NCBI RefSeq assembly: GCF_902859695.1
Contig: NZ_CADIJL010000001.1
Span: 1 to 64,000, forward strand
Source: Achromobacter ruhlandii
Lineage (GTDB): Bacteria; Pseudomonadota; Gammaproteobacteria; Burkholderiales; Burkholderiaceae_B
Length of the DNA stretch: 64,000 bases
Direction of reading: 5' to 3'
Made by a program: the position numbers and the translations under genes. The notes under the pieces were generated by a model. It saw only the letters and a list, made by a program, of their open reading frames with translations, had not been told where the DNA came from and ran no database searches. Of this stretch, positions 1-10,116 are shown piece after piece (the stretch's first letter is position 1; every line of letters starts with the position of its first letter).

Positions 1-60
1 CCCGCCTGACAAGTATCGTCTGACTGCCTTGAGTTTGAATTGCTCATCGTACTTCGTCAT
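1..60 (-). CDS. IS3-family transposase OrfA, N-terminal fragment
   Basis: The minus-strand ATG at 60-58 opens a frame reading MTKYDEQFKLKAVRRYL and on to the window edge. That start (K-Y/F-x-x-x-F-K-x-x-A-V-x-x-Y) is typical of the helix-turn-helix DNA-binding protein OrfA of IS150-group elements, which is normally joined to the DDE integrase OrfB by a programmed frameshift. Only 20 codons are visible, so activity cannot be judged. The terminal inverted repeat of the element sits just upstream at 111. Confidence 0.7.
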   Translation of the reverse strand, partial: MTKYDEQFKLKAVRRYLSGG

Positions 61-111
61 GAAAAACACCCCAAAGATTGGATTGATGTCCAACTTTTGG
101 GGTGCAGTTCA
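1..111 (-). mobile_element. IS3-family (IS150-like) insertion sequence, left end only
   Basis: Read on the minus strand from 111, the sequence starts TGAACTGCACCCC, the kind of terminal inverted repeat found on IS3-family elements of the IS150 group, and an orfA start codon follows about 50 bases inside. The rest of the element lies beyond the left edge, so its second inverted repeat, target duplication and completeness cannot be judged. The outer boundary is placed at 111 because the terminal repeat begins there. Confidence 0.75.
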
Positions 112-215
112 CGGGCGGCCTTTTTTTGCATACGTGGCGTCTTGCGTCGTGATGCTGGTCGCTGCGCGCTTGCGGCGAGGCGTGGGCGGTGTTACCTGAA
201 GCGCGCAGCGGATGG

Positions 216-305
216 CTTGGGCCAGGAGGGCCGCCCGGCCGTCCGAAGGCCGGGCAGCCCCCTTGGGAGGCAGCTAGCTCATGCAGTGAGCGCGGCGTGG
301 GGGCG
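216..305. repeat. GC-rich palindromic intergenic repeat downstream of ridA
   Basis: Contains a perfect hairpin, GCCCGGCC (233-240) with GGCCGGGC (248-255), followed by a CCCCCTTGGGAGGC-type segment and a GCG-rich tail ending GTGGGGGC. A diverged copy with the same order of motifs lies at 6026-6110. Such elements are common between genes in Burkholderiales genomes. Here it directly follows the last gene of the nine-gene operon and could end or stabilise its transcript. No intrinsic terminator with a T-run was seen. Confidence 0.55.
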
Positions 306-713
306 TTTGTACGCTACACAATCAATTTCTACTTTCGCATCCACCATCAGCGGCGACTGCACGCAGGCGCGGGCGGGGGGATTGTTGCCGAAGTATTCCT
401 TGAAGACCTTGTTGAACGAGGGGAAGTCGCGGGCGTCGTCGAGCCAGACGCCGCAGCGCACGACGTGTTCGGGGCCGTAGCCGGCTTCCTTGAGGATGGC
501 GAGGACCTGCTGGATGGCCTTGTGGGACTGGGCGACGGTGCCGCCTTCGATGACTTCGCCGTTTTCCATCGGGACCTGGCCCGAGACGTAGAGCCAGCCG
601 TCGGCGGCGACGGCGCGGGCGAAGGGCATGTGGGAGCCGCCTTGGCCGGTGCCACCGGCGACGCCGTAGCGGGTGATGCCGTTGTTGTCGGGAGTGGGGG
701 TGGTGCTGCTCAT
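279..713 (-). CDS. RidA/YjgF-family enamine/imine deaminase
   Basis: A 144-aa protein of the RidA (YjgF/YER057c/UK114) family, which hydrolyses reactive 2-aminoacrylate-type enamines and imines to 2-oxo acids. The family's core is clear: YVSGQ near residue 43 and the catalytic arginine in PPARACV (Arg115), followed by a KVEID strand. Length is slightly above the usual 125-130 aa because of an N-terminal tail. Its ATG lies one base after the stop of the D-aminoacylase gene, with GGAG inside the upstream coding end, so the two are translationally linked. The context suggests it disposes of enamines made by the PLP enzyme at the head of the operon. Confidence 0.9.
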   Translation of the reverse strand: MSSTTPTPDNNGITRYGVAGGTGQGGSHMPFARAVAADGWLYVSGQVPMENGEVIEGGTVAQSHKAIQQVLAILKEAGYGPEHVVRCGVWLDDARDFPSFNKVFKEYFGNNPPARACVQSPLMVDAKVEIDCVAYKRPHAALTA

Positions 714-714
714 G

Positions 715-2196
715 TCAGGGCTCCTGGAGGGCGGGGGTGGAGGCGGCGAAGCTGGCGCGCAGGTCGCCGTTGCGGGGCAGCCAGCGGCCGGCGCGGTCGC
801 CGGTGGGTTGGCCGTGGCGGTAGGACAGGACGCCGTTGACCCAGACGGCCTCGATGCCGGCGGCGGTCTGGACGGGGGCGGCGAAGGTGGCGCGGTCGAT
901 GACGGTGGCGGGGTCGAACAGCACCAGGTCGGCGTGAAAGCCTTCGCGCACCAGGCCGCGTTCGGCCAGGCCGAAGCGGGCGGCGGACAGGCCGGTCATC
1001 TTGTGAACGGCTTCGGGCAGCGGGAACAGGCCGACGTCGCGGCTGTAGTGGCCCAGCACGCGCGGGAAGGCGCCCCACAGGCGCGGATGCGGCATGGGGT
1101 CGTTGGGCAGGCCGTCGGAGCCGACCATGGTGAGCCGGTTCGACAGCACGCGGCGCACGTCGTCCTCGTGCATGTTGTGGTAGACGGCGCCAGCCGGTTG
1201 CAGGCGTTTCGCCGCTTCCAGCAGCGTCACGTTCCAGTCGGCGGCGATGGCGGACAGTTTGCGGCGGGCCTGTTCCGGGTGCGGCACGGACCAGGTGATG
1301 TCGATGTCGAATTCGTCGGTGACCTGCTTGAGGTCGAGCGTGGACGAGCTGGCCGAGTACGGATAGCAGTCGCAGCCCACGTGCTGCATGCGGCCGGCGT
1401 TCTCCAGTTTGAACAGCACTTCCTTGGTGCGGCCCCAGTTGCCGGCGCCGGCGCATTTCAGGTGCGACACCACCACCGGCACGCGGGCGTGCAGGGCGAT
1501 GTCGAAGGCTTCCTGCATGGCTTCCAGGATGGCGGCGAATTCCGAGCGCAGGTGGGTGGTGTAGAGCGCGCCGAATTCGTCCAGGACTTCGGCCAGCAGC
1601 TTGACCTCGGCGGTGTCGGCCTCGATCGCCGAGCCGTAGGCCAGGCCGGTGCTCAGGCCGATGGCGCCGTGGGCCAGGGCTTCGCGCAACTGCTCGCGCA
1701 TGGCCATCACTTCGTCGCGCGTGGCGCTGCGGTCGAGGCGGTCCATGTGGTTGTTGCGCAGGGCGGTGTGGCCGACCAGCGCGGCGACGTTCACGGCGGG
1801 CTGCGCGGCCTCGATGGCGCGGGTGTAGTCGGCGAAGGTCGGGTAGGCGAAGTCGTCGCGTTGGCCCAGCAGGTTCATCGGGTCGGGCGGCTCGCCACGC
1901 AGCGAGACGGGCGAGGCGCTGATGCCGCAGTTGCCCACCACCACGGTGGTCACACCCTGCGACAGCTTGGGCAGCATGCCGGGCGTGCGGATGACGTTGG
2001 TGTCGTCGTGGGTGTGGACGTCGATGAAGCCGGGCGCGAGCGCCAGGCCGGCGCCGTTGATGATCTGCCCCGCCGGCTGGCCGGACAGGTCGCCGATGGC
2101 CGCGATGCGGCCGCCGGAGATCGCGACGTCGGCGGTGTATTCGGCGCCGCCCGAGCCGTCGAGCACGCGGACATTGCCGATGAGGGTGTCGTACAT
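715..2196 (-). CDS. D-aminoacylase (N-acyl-D-amino-acid deacylase)
   Basis: Amidohydrolase-superfamily enzyme of the D-aminoacylase family, which removes the acyl group from N-acyl-D-amino acids using zinc. The start shows a small beta-domain and then the metal motif PGFIDVHTHDD at about residue 55-65, VGNCGIS (Cys ligand region) and SHLKCAG, with VGSDGLPNDPMPHPR further on, all typical of the family; about 493 aa is the usual size. The ATG at 2196 is preferred over an upstream in-frame TTG because GGAAACC sits six bases before it. It follows the rpiR gene by 14 bases and precedes ridA by one. Confidence 0.9.
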   Translation of the reverse strand: MYDTLIGNVRVLDGSGGAEYTADVAISGGRIAAIGDLSGQPAGQIINGAGLALAPGFIDVHTHDDTNVIRTPGMLPKLSQGVTTVVVGNCGISASPVSLRGEPPDPMNLLGQRDDFAYPTFADYTRAIEAAQPAVNVAALVGHTALRNNHMDRLDRSATRDEVMAMREQLREALAHGAIGLSTGLAYGSAIEADTAEVKLLAEVLDEFGALYTTHLRSEFAAILEAMQEAFDIALHARVPVVVSHLKCAGAGNWGRTKEVLFKLENAGRMQHVGCDCYPYSASSSTLDLKQVTDEFDIDITWSVPHPEQARRKLSAIAADWNVTLLEAAKRLQPAGAVYHNMHEDDVRRVLSNRLTMVGSDGLPNDPMPHPRLWGAFPRVLGHYSRDVGLFPLPEAVHKMTGLSAARFGLAERGLVREGFHADLVLFDPATVIDRATFAAPVQTAAGIEAVWVNGVLSYRHGQPTGDRAGRWLPRNGDLRASFAASTPALQEP

Positions 2197-2210
2197 CTTG
2201 GTTTCCAAAT

Positions 2211-3083
2211 TCAATCGCCCAACGGCAGCCGGTTGGGGCCGCCGCGGTGCTCGTCCAGCGCCAGCTTGATGCGGCGCAGGCGTTCGCGGTTTTCTTCCTG
2301 GTTCAGCATGGCCAGCTCGGTCGACAGCAGGTCGATCGCCAGCATCATGGCGTAGCGCGAGGCCGAGGGCTTGTAGATGAAGTCGGTTTCGTCGGTGCGG
2401 ATCGGCAGCACCACGTCGGCCAGCTTGGCCAGTTCCGAGGTGGCGTCGGTGACGGCGACGATGCGGGCGCGGTACTGCTTGACGATGCGCGCCGCACCGA
2501 CGATTTCGGGCGTCAGGCCGGAGGCCGACAGGATCACCACGGCGTCGCGCTCGTCGAGCGTGGCGGCCACCATGCGCAGCAGCACGGCGTCGCTGTACAC
2601 CGCGATCGGGTAGCCCAGTCGCACCAGGCGCGACTGCACTTCCTGCGCCAGCACGGCCGAGGCGCCGCCCATGCCGAACACGTAGACCATGCGGGCGCCG
2701 TCGACGATGGCGGCGGCGGCCTCGAACAGCGGCTCGGTGAAGGTCGGCAGGTGGGCGCGCAGGGTGCTTTCGATGTCGGCATAGATGCGCGCGTAGAACG
2801 TGCTTTCCTCGGCCGGCGTGCTCTGGTCCAGGAAGCGGCTGCCCACGGTGCTGGCCTGGGCCAGCTTCATCTTCAGGTCGCGCGTGTCGTCGCAGCCGAC
2901 GGTGCGGGCGAAGCGCGAGATGGTGGCGATGCTGACGCCGGCCTTGGCCGCCAGCTGGTCCACGGTGGCGCTGGCGCTCCAGATGATGTTGTCCAGGATG
3001 GCGTCGGCGACCTTGCGCTCGGTCACGCTCAGGTCGTCCCGGCGGCTGCGGATCTGGAAGACGATGTCGCGGATGATGTTCAT
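2211..3083 (-). CDS. RpiR-family transcriptional regulator
   Basis: 290-aa regulator with an N-terminal HTH_6 domain (about residues 5-80; LTERKVADAIL-like start and VSIATISRFARTVG recognition region) and a C-terminal SIS sugar-isomerase fold (about 125-260; VYVFGMGGASAVLAQE, then ILSASGLTPEIV). Family members bind a phosphorylated sugar or related ligand and control nearby catabolic genes. The ATG at 3083 matches the family start; longer upstream starts would run into low-complexity sequence. It sits inside the operon, 31 bases after the ATPase gene, so it probably controls the D-amino-acid genes. The ligand is unknown. Confidence 0.9.
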   Translation of the reverse strand: MNIIRDIVFQIRSRRDDLSVTERKVADAILDNIIWSASATVDQLAAKAGVSIATISRFARTVGCDDTRDLKMKLAQASTVGSRFLDQSTPAEESTFYARIYADIESTLRAHLPTFTEPLFEAAAAIVDGARMVYVFGMGGASAVLAQEVQSRLVRLGYPIAVYSDAVLLRMVAATLDERDAVVILSASGLTPEIVGAARIVKQYRARIVAVTDATSELAKLADVVLPIRTDETDFIYKPSASRYAMMLAIDLLSTELAMLNQEENRERLRRIKLALDEHRGGPNRLPLGD

Positions 3084-3114
3084 GTGGTGTTCCTGGGTCG
3101 GGGCGGGCGAGGCG

Positions 3115-4112
<998 letters not shown>

Positions 4113-4116
<4 letters not shown>

Positions 4117-5120
4117 AGCGGGGTCACCTTGATGCAGCGGGCGCGGTGCTGGTCCTGCACCGCCACCAGTTCGGGCACGTCGCGACGGCAGTTGTCGTCG
4201 GCCAGCGCGCAGCGCGGCGCGAAGGTGCAGCCGGCCGGCAGCGACAGCACGCTCGGCACGTTGCCCGGGATGGCGCGCAGGCGCTCGCCCGAGGCCAGCA
4301 GCGCGGCGGTCGGCAGACAGGACAGCAGGCCTCGCGTGTATGGATGGGTGGGCTTTTCGAACAGGTCGTAGACGCCGGCGTCCTCGACCACGCGGCCGGC
4401 GTACATCACCGCCACGCGATGCGCGATCTCGGCCACCACGCCCAGGTTGTGGGTGATGAACAGGATGCTCATGTTCATCTCGGCCTGCAGTCGGCGCAGC
4501 AGGTCCAGGATCTGGGCCTGCACCGTCACGTCTAGCGCGGTGGTCGGCTCGTCGGCGATCAGCACGGCCGGGTTGCAGGCCAGCGCCAGGGCGATCATGA
4601 CGCGCTGGCGCATGCCGCCGGACATCTGGTGCGGGTATTCGTTGACGCGCCGGTCGGCCGCCGGGATCTCGACGCGGTCGAGCATGTCGCGGGCGCGCTT
4701 CATGGCCGCCGCGCGCGATCCGCCTTCGTGCTGCAGCACGGCTTCGGCGATCTGGTCGCCCACCGTGTACAGCGGATTCAGGCTCGTCATCGGCTCCTGG
4801 AAGATCATGGCGATCTCGGCGCCGCGGATGCGGCGCAGCGTGGCCGGCGAGGCGTGGGCCAGGTCGTGCTCCTGCCCGCGGCGGTCGCGGAAGCGGATCT
4901 GGCCCGCCTCGATGCGGCCGGCCGGCTTGGGCAGCAGGCCCATGATGGACAGGCTGGTGACGGATTTGCCGGAGCCGGATTCGCCGACGATGGCCAGCGT
5001 TTCGCCGCGGGCCAGGTCGAAGGTGACGCCGTCCACCGATTTGGCGATGCCGTCGCGGCTGTGGAACCAGGTTTTCAGGCCTTCCACCGACAGCACGACG
5101 TCGCGGGTGCTTGCGGTCAT
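4113..5120 (-). CDS. Peptide/oligopeptide-type ABC transporter ATPase (DppD/OppD-like)
   Basis: 335-aa ATPase, partner of the next subunit. Walker A is [13 protein letters not shown] (about residue 40), with Q-loop [19 protein letters not shown], signature [15 protein letters not shown], Walker [13 protein letters not shown] and histidine switch LFITHNLGV. The C-terminal cysteine cluster [15 protein letters not shown] is present, as in DppD/OppD proteins. It starts two bases after the permease gene ends, and its own end overlaps the next ATPase gene. The paired ATPases show that this is a complete Opp/Dpp-type importer. Confidence 0.9.
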
Positions 5121-5122
5121 GA

Positions 5123-5992
5123 TTACAGCTCCTTGCGCAGGCGCGGGTCGAGCACGTCGCGCAGGCCGTCGCCGACCAGTTGCAGCGACAGCACCGACAG
5201 GACAATGGCGATGCCGGGGAAGATCATGATCCAGTCGGCCGAGCCCATGTACTGCTGGCCGGCGTTGATCATGGTGCCCCAGGTGGGAATGTCGGGCGAG
5301 ACGCCCACGCCCAGGAACGACAGGCCGGCTTCGGCCAGGATCGCGTAGGCGAAGATGAAGGTGCCTTGCACCAGAATGGGCGACAGCAGGTTGCGCAGCA
5401 CGTGCACCGTGACGATGCGCCAGGTCGACACGCCCAGCGCGCGGGCGGCCTCGACGAACGGCAGTTCGCGGATCACTAGCGTCGAGGCGCGCACGATGCG
5501 GGCCAGGCGCGGCGTGTAGACGATGCCCAGCGCGATCACCACGTTCACCAGCGACGGCCCCAGCGCGGCCACCAGCGAGATCGCCAGCAGGATGTCGGGA
5601 AACGCCATCATGGCGTCGATCAGGCGCGACACGAACTTGTCGGCCGAGCGGAAGAAGCCGGCGATCAGGCCCAGCGCGATGCCCAGCACGCTGGACAGAA
5701 TCACCACCGAGAAGCCCACCATCAGCGACAGGCGGCCGCCGTAGATGACGCGGCTGAACACGTCGCGGCCAAAGTCGTCGGTGCCGAACCAGTGCGCGGC
5801 GCCAGGCGCCTTGAGGCGGTTCATGATGGACAGCTTGAACGGGTCGTAGGGGCTGACCCACGGCGCCAGCAGCGCCGCGGCCACCAGCACGATCAGCACG
5901 ATCAGGCTGATCAGCACGGTCTTGCGCGCCACCAGCAGGCGCAACACCTGCCAGCGGTCCGTGCCGGCGTTAACGGTAGTCGGATTAGTCAT
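5123..5992 (-). CDS. Peptide-type ABC transporter permease (DppC-like)
   Basis: 289-aa inner-membrane permease. An N-terminal segment (about residues 20-45) is followed by a short periplasmic part with the DppC signature [15 protein letters not shown], then five further hydrophobic segments. The cytoplasmic coupling helix contains the EAA motif ([11 protein letters not shown], about residue 185). The start is set at the ATG encoding MTNPTTV; a GTG 39 bases upstream is possible but adds residues unlike the family. A GC-rich repeat (6026-6110) separates it from the partner permease gene. Confidence 0.9.
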   Translation of the reverse strand: MTNPTTVNAGTDRWQVLRLLVARKTVLISLIVLIVLVAAALLAPWVSPYDPFKLSIMNRLKAPGAAHWFGTDDFGRDVFSRVIYGGRLSLMVGFSVVILSSVLGIALGLIAGFFRSADKFVSRLIDAMMAFPDILLAISLVAALGPSLVNVVIALGIVYTPRLARIVRASTLVIRELPFVEAARALGVSTWRIVTVHVLRNLLSPILVQGTFIFAYAILAEAGLSFLGVGVSPDIPTWGTMINAGQQYMGSADWIMIFPGIAIVLSVLSLQLVGDGLRDVLDPRLRKEL

Positions 5993-6025
5993 TTCGGTCG
6001 TTTCGTTCGCAACACTTCCAAGCGG

Positions 6026-6110
6026 GGCCACCGCGGAGCCGGCTCTGCCGGGCCGCCCGTGGCGCGCCCTTGATGGGGAGGCGCCGAAGGCGCGTCGGGG
6101 ATGGGTTCAT
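6026..6110. repeat. GC-rich palindromic intergenic repeat between permease genes
   Basis: A diverged copy of the element at 216-305: a GGCC-rich 5' half, then CCCTTGATGGGGAGGC and a GCGCCGAAGGCGC inverted repeat. It fills nearly the whole gap between the two permease genes. Role unknown; as an intercistronic stem-loop it may change the relative levels of upstream and downstream message. Confidence 0.45.
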
Positions 6111-6112
6111 CA

Positions 6113-7054
6113 TCAGTAGCGGACGCGCGGATCGACCAGCAGGTACAGCAGATCGATGAACAGGTTGATGAGCACGTAGATGGCCGCGATGATCAGCAAC
6201 GCGCCCTGGATGACGGGATAGTCGCGCCGCAGCACGGCCGACACCACCAGGCTGCCCACGCCGGGCAGGCCGAACACGGTCTCGGTGACCACGGCGCCGC
6301 TGATGAGCAGGGCGGTGGTCAGGCCCAGCACCGTCAGGATCGGGATCAGCGCATTGCGCACGGCGTGCTTGAGGATCACGCGGCTTTCCGGCAGGCCCTT
6401 GGCGCGCGCGGTGCGGACGTAGTCGTCGCGCAGCACGTCCAGCATGCTGGCGCGGATGAAGCGGGTGATCAGCGCCGAGTTCACCAGCCCCAGCACCACC
6501 GCCGGCAGCACCAGGTGCGACAGGCGCGTCGCGAACGAGGCGTCCGGGCCGCCGTAACCCGACACCGGCAGCCAGCCCAGCTTGACCGAGAACACCTGCA
6601 TCAGCAGCAGGCCGAGCCAGAAGCTCGGCACGCTGGAGGTGAACATCGAAAACGACAGCACCGACTGGTCCAGCGCGGTGCCGCGCTTGACCGCCGACAG
6701 GATGCCGACCGGCAATGCGATCAGCGTGGCGATGCACAGCGACATCAGCGTCAGCAGCAGGGTCGGTTCGGCGCGGTCGGCCAAGGCCGCCAGCACCGGC
6801 TTGTTCATGAAGATGGATTGGCCCAGGTCGCCCTGGACCAGCTTGCCCAGCCACGACACATACTGCACCGCCAGCGGCTGGTCGAGCCCCAACTGGTGCT
6901 CCAGCGCGGCGATGTCGGCCTGGCTGGCCTGGGGGCCGAGCATCACGGCGGCCGGGTTGCCGGGCGTGACGCGGATGATGACGAACACGATGGTCGCGAC
7001 GATGAACATCACGGCCACCAGCCCGACCAGCCGGTTCAAGAGATAACGCAACAC
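6113..7054 (-). CDS. Peptide-type ABC transporter permease (DppB-like)
   Basis: 313-aa permease, the first of the pair. It begins with a membrane helix (about residues 9-30), then the family motif PGNPAAVMLGPQAS and a periplasmic stretch ending QGDLGQSIF, followed by five membrane helices. The EAA-type loop reads DYVRTARAKGLPE (about residue 210). It ends PRVRY, the usual end of DppB-type permeases. It follows the binding-protein gene after an 84-base gap that holds a strong hairpin, and precedes the DppC-like gene. Confidence 0.9.
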   Translation of the reverse strand: MLRYLLNRLVGLVAVMFIVATIVFVIIRVTPGNPAAVMLGPQASQADIAALEHQLGLDQPLAVQYVSWLGKLVQGDLGQSIFMNKPVLAALADRAEPTLLLTLMSLCIATLIALPVGILSAVKRGTALDQSVLSFSMFTSSVPSFWLGLLLMQVFSVKLGWLPVSGYGGPDASFATRLSHLVLPAVVLGLVNSALITRFIRASMLDVLRDDYVRTARAKGLPESRVILKHAVRNALIPILTVLGLTTALLISGAVVTETVFGLPGVGSLVVSAVLRRDYPVIQGALLIIAAIYVLINLFIDLLYLLVDPRVRY

Positions 7055-7101
7055 AGTGGCATCCTAAAGATCGGCGCGCCGACGCGGGCGCTGTGGTTCA
7101 G

Positions 7102-7130
7102 GCGGGGCGGGCCCTGCGGCCCGGCCCCGC
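7102..7130. other. Intercistronic stem-loop after the binding-protein gene
   Basis: GCGGGGC (7102-7108) pairs with GCCCCGC (7124-7130), extended inward by GGGCC/GGCCC around a CTGC loop. There is no T-run, so it is not a classic terminator. In many binding-protein operons a hairpin placed here protects the 3' end of the binding-protein message, giving more of it than of the permeases. That role is inferred. Confidence 0.5.
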
Positions 7131-7138
7131 GGCGCGGC

Positions 7139-8698
7139 TTACTTCGGCGCCTTCCAGGCGTTCCAGAAGAACGGCCACGGCGCCGGCTTGACGCCTTGCA
7201 GCGACGGCGAACGGGCCGCCTGCGCATTGAAGTCGCCGACCTTCACGAACGGCACTTCGTCATACACGGCCTGCTGGACGTCGGCCCAGCGCTTGACGCG
7301 TTCTTCCTGGGTGCGGGCCTGGTTGAAGGCATCCATCACCTGCGCGCGGCGCGGCGTGTCCCACCAGCCCGGCGCGTCCTTGGACGGGAAGTCGATCAAC
7401 GCGGGTTCGGGCAGGAACACGCTATGGGTGATGAAGATGTCCCACACGGCCGGGTCCTGGCGGCGCTGCGTCAGCGTGGCCCAGTCGACCACCTGCATGT
7501 CGACGGTGAAACCGGCGGCCTTGAGGTATTCCGCGGCCACCAGCGCCATCTTGTAGTGGAACTCGTACTGCTGGCTGGTCAGGATGCGGATCTTCTTGTC
7601 GGCCACGTTGGCGCTGTCCAGCAGCTTCTTGGCCGCGGCGGCGTCGCCCTTGTTGTAGACCTTGCCGCCCAGCGACGTGGCCCACGGGTAGCCTTCCGGA
7701 TACAGGTCGCCGTTGAGCTTGTAGAAGTCCTTGTTGCCGAACGCGGCGAACAGCATGTCCTCTTCGTTCAGCGCCAATTGCACGGCCTGGCGCACCGCCA
7801 GATTGGACATGATGCCCTGCTTGGTGTTGAGCACCAGGCGCGGCCAGCCGAAGGGCTTGAGCATGATCGGGTCGGAGCGGCCGCCCTTGAGCTTGTCCAG
7901 CGCTTCCACCGGCAGCGAGTCGACGTAGTCGAACTGGCCCGCGGCGGCGGCTTCGGAACGGGTGTTGGCGTTGGCGACCGGCACGAAGCGGATCTCGTCC
8001 AGGTATTGCTTGCGGGCGCCGCCGTAGCCGTCGGGCTCGCCTTCGCGCTGCTTGTAGCCCTCGAAGCGGGTCAGCTGGATGTACTGGTCCGGCACGCGCG
8101 CCTTGAGCTGGTAGGGGCCGGTGCCGACGATCTCGGTCAGCACCGGGGCGATCTTGCCCTTGGGCATGATCACGGCGGCGGCGTTGTTCATGGCCAGCAG
8201 CGCGGTCAGCGGCGCATACGGCTGCTTGAGCGTGATGCGGATGGTGTTGGCGTCGGGCGCCTCGATGTTGGCGATGACCTTGGCGGCCATCTTGCCGCGC
8301 GTGGCGGTCTCGGTCCAGCGCTTGAGCGAGGCCAGCACGTCCGACGAATCCATCTTGGAGCCGTCATGGAAGGTGATGCCCTGGCGCAGCGCGATGGTGT
8401 AGACCAGGCCGTCCGGCGTCACCTCGGGCATCTTGTCGGCCAGCAGCGGCGTCAGGTTCCACTTGGCGTCGAAGGTGTACAGCGTTTCGAAGAAGTGCTG
8501 CGTCAGGATGCCGACCAGGTCGGCGGTGCTGCTCATCGGGTCGAGCGTGGGCGGCTCGCCGATGGTGGCGACGGAAATCGTGCCTCCCTTGACCGGCGTG
8601 GCACAGAGGGCGGGGGACGACAATGCGGTCAAGCCAATTGCGCCGGCCACGAGCAGGCTTTTCAGCCCACCGCCTTGCCGGGAGGTACGGAAGTTCAT
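7139..8698 (-). CDS. ABC transporter substrate-binding protein, family 5 (peptide type)
   Basis: 519-aa periplasmic binding protein of the SBP_bac_5 family, which captures peptides, nickel or related ligands for Opp/Dpp-type importers. It has a signal peptide (Arg/Lys-rich start, hydrophobic core about residues 14-30, likely cut near SPALCAT). The mature protein starts GGTISVATIGEPPTLDPM, and the typical ILTQHFFETLYTFD and FHDGSKMDSSDVLASLKRW motifs follow. GGAGAGAG sits close before the ATG. It is encoded first among the transporter genes, between the PLP enzyme and the permeases, suggesting a D-amino-acid-containing or N-acylated ligand. Confidence 0.9.
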   Translation of the reverse strand: MNFRTSRQGGGLKSLLVAGAIGLTALSSPALCATPVKGGTISVATIGEPPTLDPMSSTADLVGILTQHFFETLYTFDAKWNLTPLLADKMPEVTPDGLVYTIALRQGITFHDGSKMDSSDVLASLKRWTETATRGKMAAKVIANIEAPDANTIRITLKQPYAPLTALLAMNNAAAVIMPKGKIAPVLTEIVGTGPYQLKARVPDQYIQLTRFEGYKQREGEPDGYGGARKQYLDEIRFVPVANANTRSEAAAAGQFDYVDSLPVEALDKLKGGRSDPIMLKPFGWPRLVLNTKQGIMSNLAVRQAVQLALNEEDMLFAAFGNKDFYKLNGDLYPEGYPWATSLGGKVYNKGDAAAAKKLLDSANVADKKIRILTSQQYEFHYKMALVAAEYLKAAGFTVDMQVVDWATLTQRRQDPAVWDIFITHSVFLPEPALIDFPSKDAPGWWDTPRRAQVMDAFNQARTQEERVKRWADVQQAVYDEVPFVKVGDFNAQAARSPSLQGVKPAPWPFFWNAWKAPK

Positions 8699-8847
8699 GA
8701 TTCTCTCTCCAGAGGGTCAAAAACAGGTTGTCGCGTGATTCAGTGAAAGGCCGGTAAGGCGCCGGATGCCCGAGTTCGTTCTTGCCCCCCGGGCGCGGGG
8801 CTTGTCGGTAGCGCAACGGAGCGCGCGGCCGCGCCGCGCGCAAAGGC

Positions 8848-10116
8848 TCAGAAAAAGGTGTCCGCGACGTCGATGACGCGGTACTGCTCGTCCACCAGCA
8901 GCACCTGGCGCCACTTGTCGAACGTCAGGCAGGGGTGGGAGATGTCGAAGGCGATCATGTCGCCAACCCGGATGTCGTCGTTCTCGCCGATCTGCATGAA
9001 CGCGTGCTGGTCCATCATGGCGGTGAGCTTCCATTGGGACGGCGCGGCGCCAGGCGCGCTTTGCCCGGGGCGGAAATGCAGCGAAGGCGTCGGCAGGCCG
9101 GCGTCGAAGGCGGCGTCGCGCTTGCCCATGGCCACGATGGCGCGGCCAGGCTCGGGCAGTGACTGTACGTAGGCCCAGACCTGCAGCGCGGGTTGCAGTC
9201 CCGGCTCCATCTTGTGGGCGACGGGATTGTTGGCATTGATGCGCTCGGCGGCCGAGCGGTAGACGCCGACGTCGTGCGACAGGTAGCAGCCGGGACGCAG
9301 CACGATCTCCAGCGGCGCGCCGATGTCCAGCTGCGAGAATTCCTCGGCCACCACGTCGAACCAGGCCGAGCCGGCGCCGGAGATCAGGGCGGGGCCGTGC
9401 TTGCGCAGGCGGCCAGCGGTCGCCAGGCCGCGCAGCGCGTCGGTGGCGCGGCGCAGGAAGGCGCGGATCGCGCTTTCCTCCTGCAGCACGCCTTCATAGA
9501 CTTCGATGCCGGCCAGCGCCAGGCCGGGCCAGCGGCCGATTTCCTCGACCACGGCCTGCAATTGCGCGTCATCGCGCACGCCGGTGCGCCCGCCCGTCGG
9601 GCCCAGTTCGATCAGGACCGGCAGCACCAGGCTCTGCTCGCCGAAGTAGCGGCCCAGCTGGGCGGCGTTGGCGGCCGAGTCGACGATACAGAAATAGGTG
9701 AACGCCGGATCGCGCAGCAGCTTGGCGATCAGCGCCATGTTGGCGCGGCCGACCAACTGGTTGGCCATCAGCACCCGGCGGATGCCGTGGTTGTAGGCCG
9801 CCACCACCTGCGGCGCCGTGGCCAGGGTTATGCCCCAGGCGCCGTTGTCGATCTGGCGCTGGAACAGCGCCGGGCTCATGGTGGTCTTGCCGTGCGGCGC
9901 CAGCTTGACGCTGTAGGCTTCCATGAAGCGCTGCATCCATTGCAGGTTGTGGCGCACGCGGGCCTCGTACAGCACCGCCACCGGCAGGCTGACGTCCTCG
10001 GCCAGCAGGTTCCAGTGCAGCGCCGCCACGTCGGCGTTGGTACAGGAGGCGGGAAACGCGCCCAGGCCCTTGCCGTTGACGTCCAGGGGGGCTGCGGTGA
10101 TCGAGGATTGGGGCAT
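8848..10116 (-). CDS. PLP-dependent D-amino-acid deaminase/aldolase (D-serine dehydratase-like fold)
   Basis: 422-aa enzyme with an alanine-racemase-type N-terminal barrel and a C-terminal D-serine-dehydratase-like domain. The PLP lysine is expected in KLAPHGKTTM (Lys77), and the HPC pair near the C-terminus (His394, Cys396) matches the metal site of eukaryotic-type D-serine dehydratases and D-threonine/3-hydroxyaspartate aldolases. Such enzymes cleave or deaminate D-hydroxy-amino acids and release enamine/imine intermediates. It is the first gene of the minus-strand operon whose last gene is ridA. The exact substrate cannot be read from the sequence. Confidence 0.85.
   Translation of the reverse strand: MPQSSITAAPLDVNGKGLGAFPASCTNADVAALHWNLLAEDVSLPVAVLYEARVRHNLQWMQRFMEAYSVKLAPHGKTTMSPALFQRQIDNGAWGITLATAPQVVAAYNHGIRRVLMANQLVGRANMALIAKLLRDPAFTYFCIVDSAANAAQLGRYFGEQSLVLPVLIELGPTGGRTGVRDDAQLQAVVEEIGRWPGLALAGIEVYEGVLQEESAIRAFLRRATDALRGLATAGRLRKHGPALISGAGSAWFDVVAEEFSQLDIGAPLEIVLRPGCYLSHDVGVYRSAAERINANNPVAHKMEPGLQPALQVWAYVQSLPEPGRAIVAMGKRDAAFDAGLPTPSLHFRPGQSAPGAAPSQWKLTAMMDQHAFMQIGENDDIRVGDMIAFDISHPCLTFDKWRQVLLVDEQYRVIDVADTFF

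Noticed and set aside
2197-2214. TTG start six codons upstream for the D-aminoacylase
   Set aside because: The ATG at 2196 has a well-placed GGAA; the TTG overlaps the rpiR stop and has no signal of its own.
6101-8746. Very long open frame on the plus strand across the transporter genes
   Set aside because: It is antisense to the DppB-like permease and the binding protein, has His/Gln/Ala/Gly-rich composition typical of GC-rich shadow frames, and no start signal.
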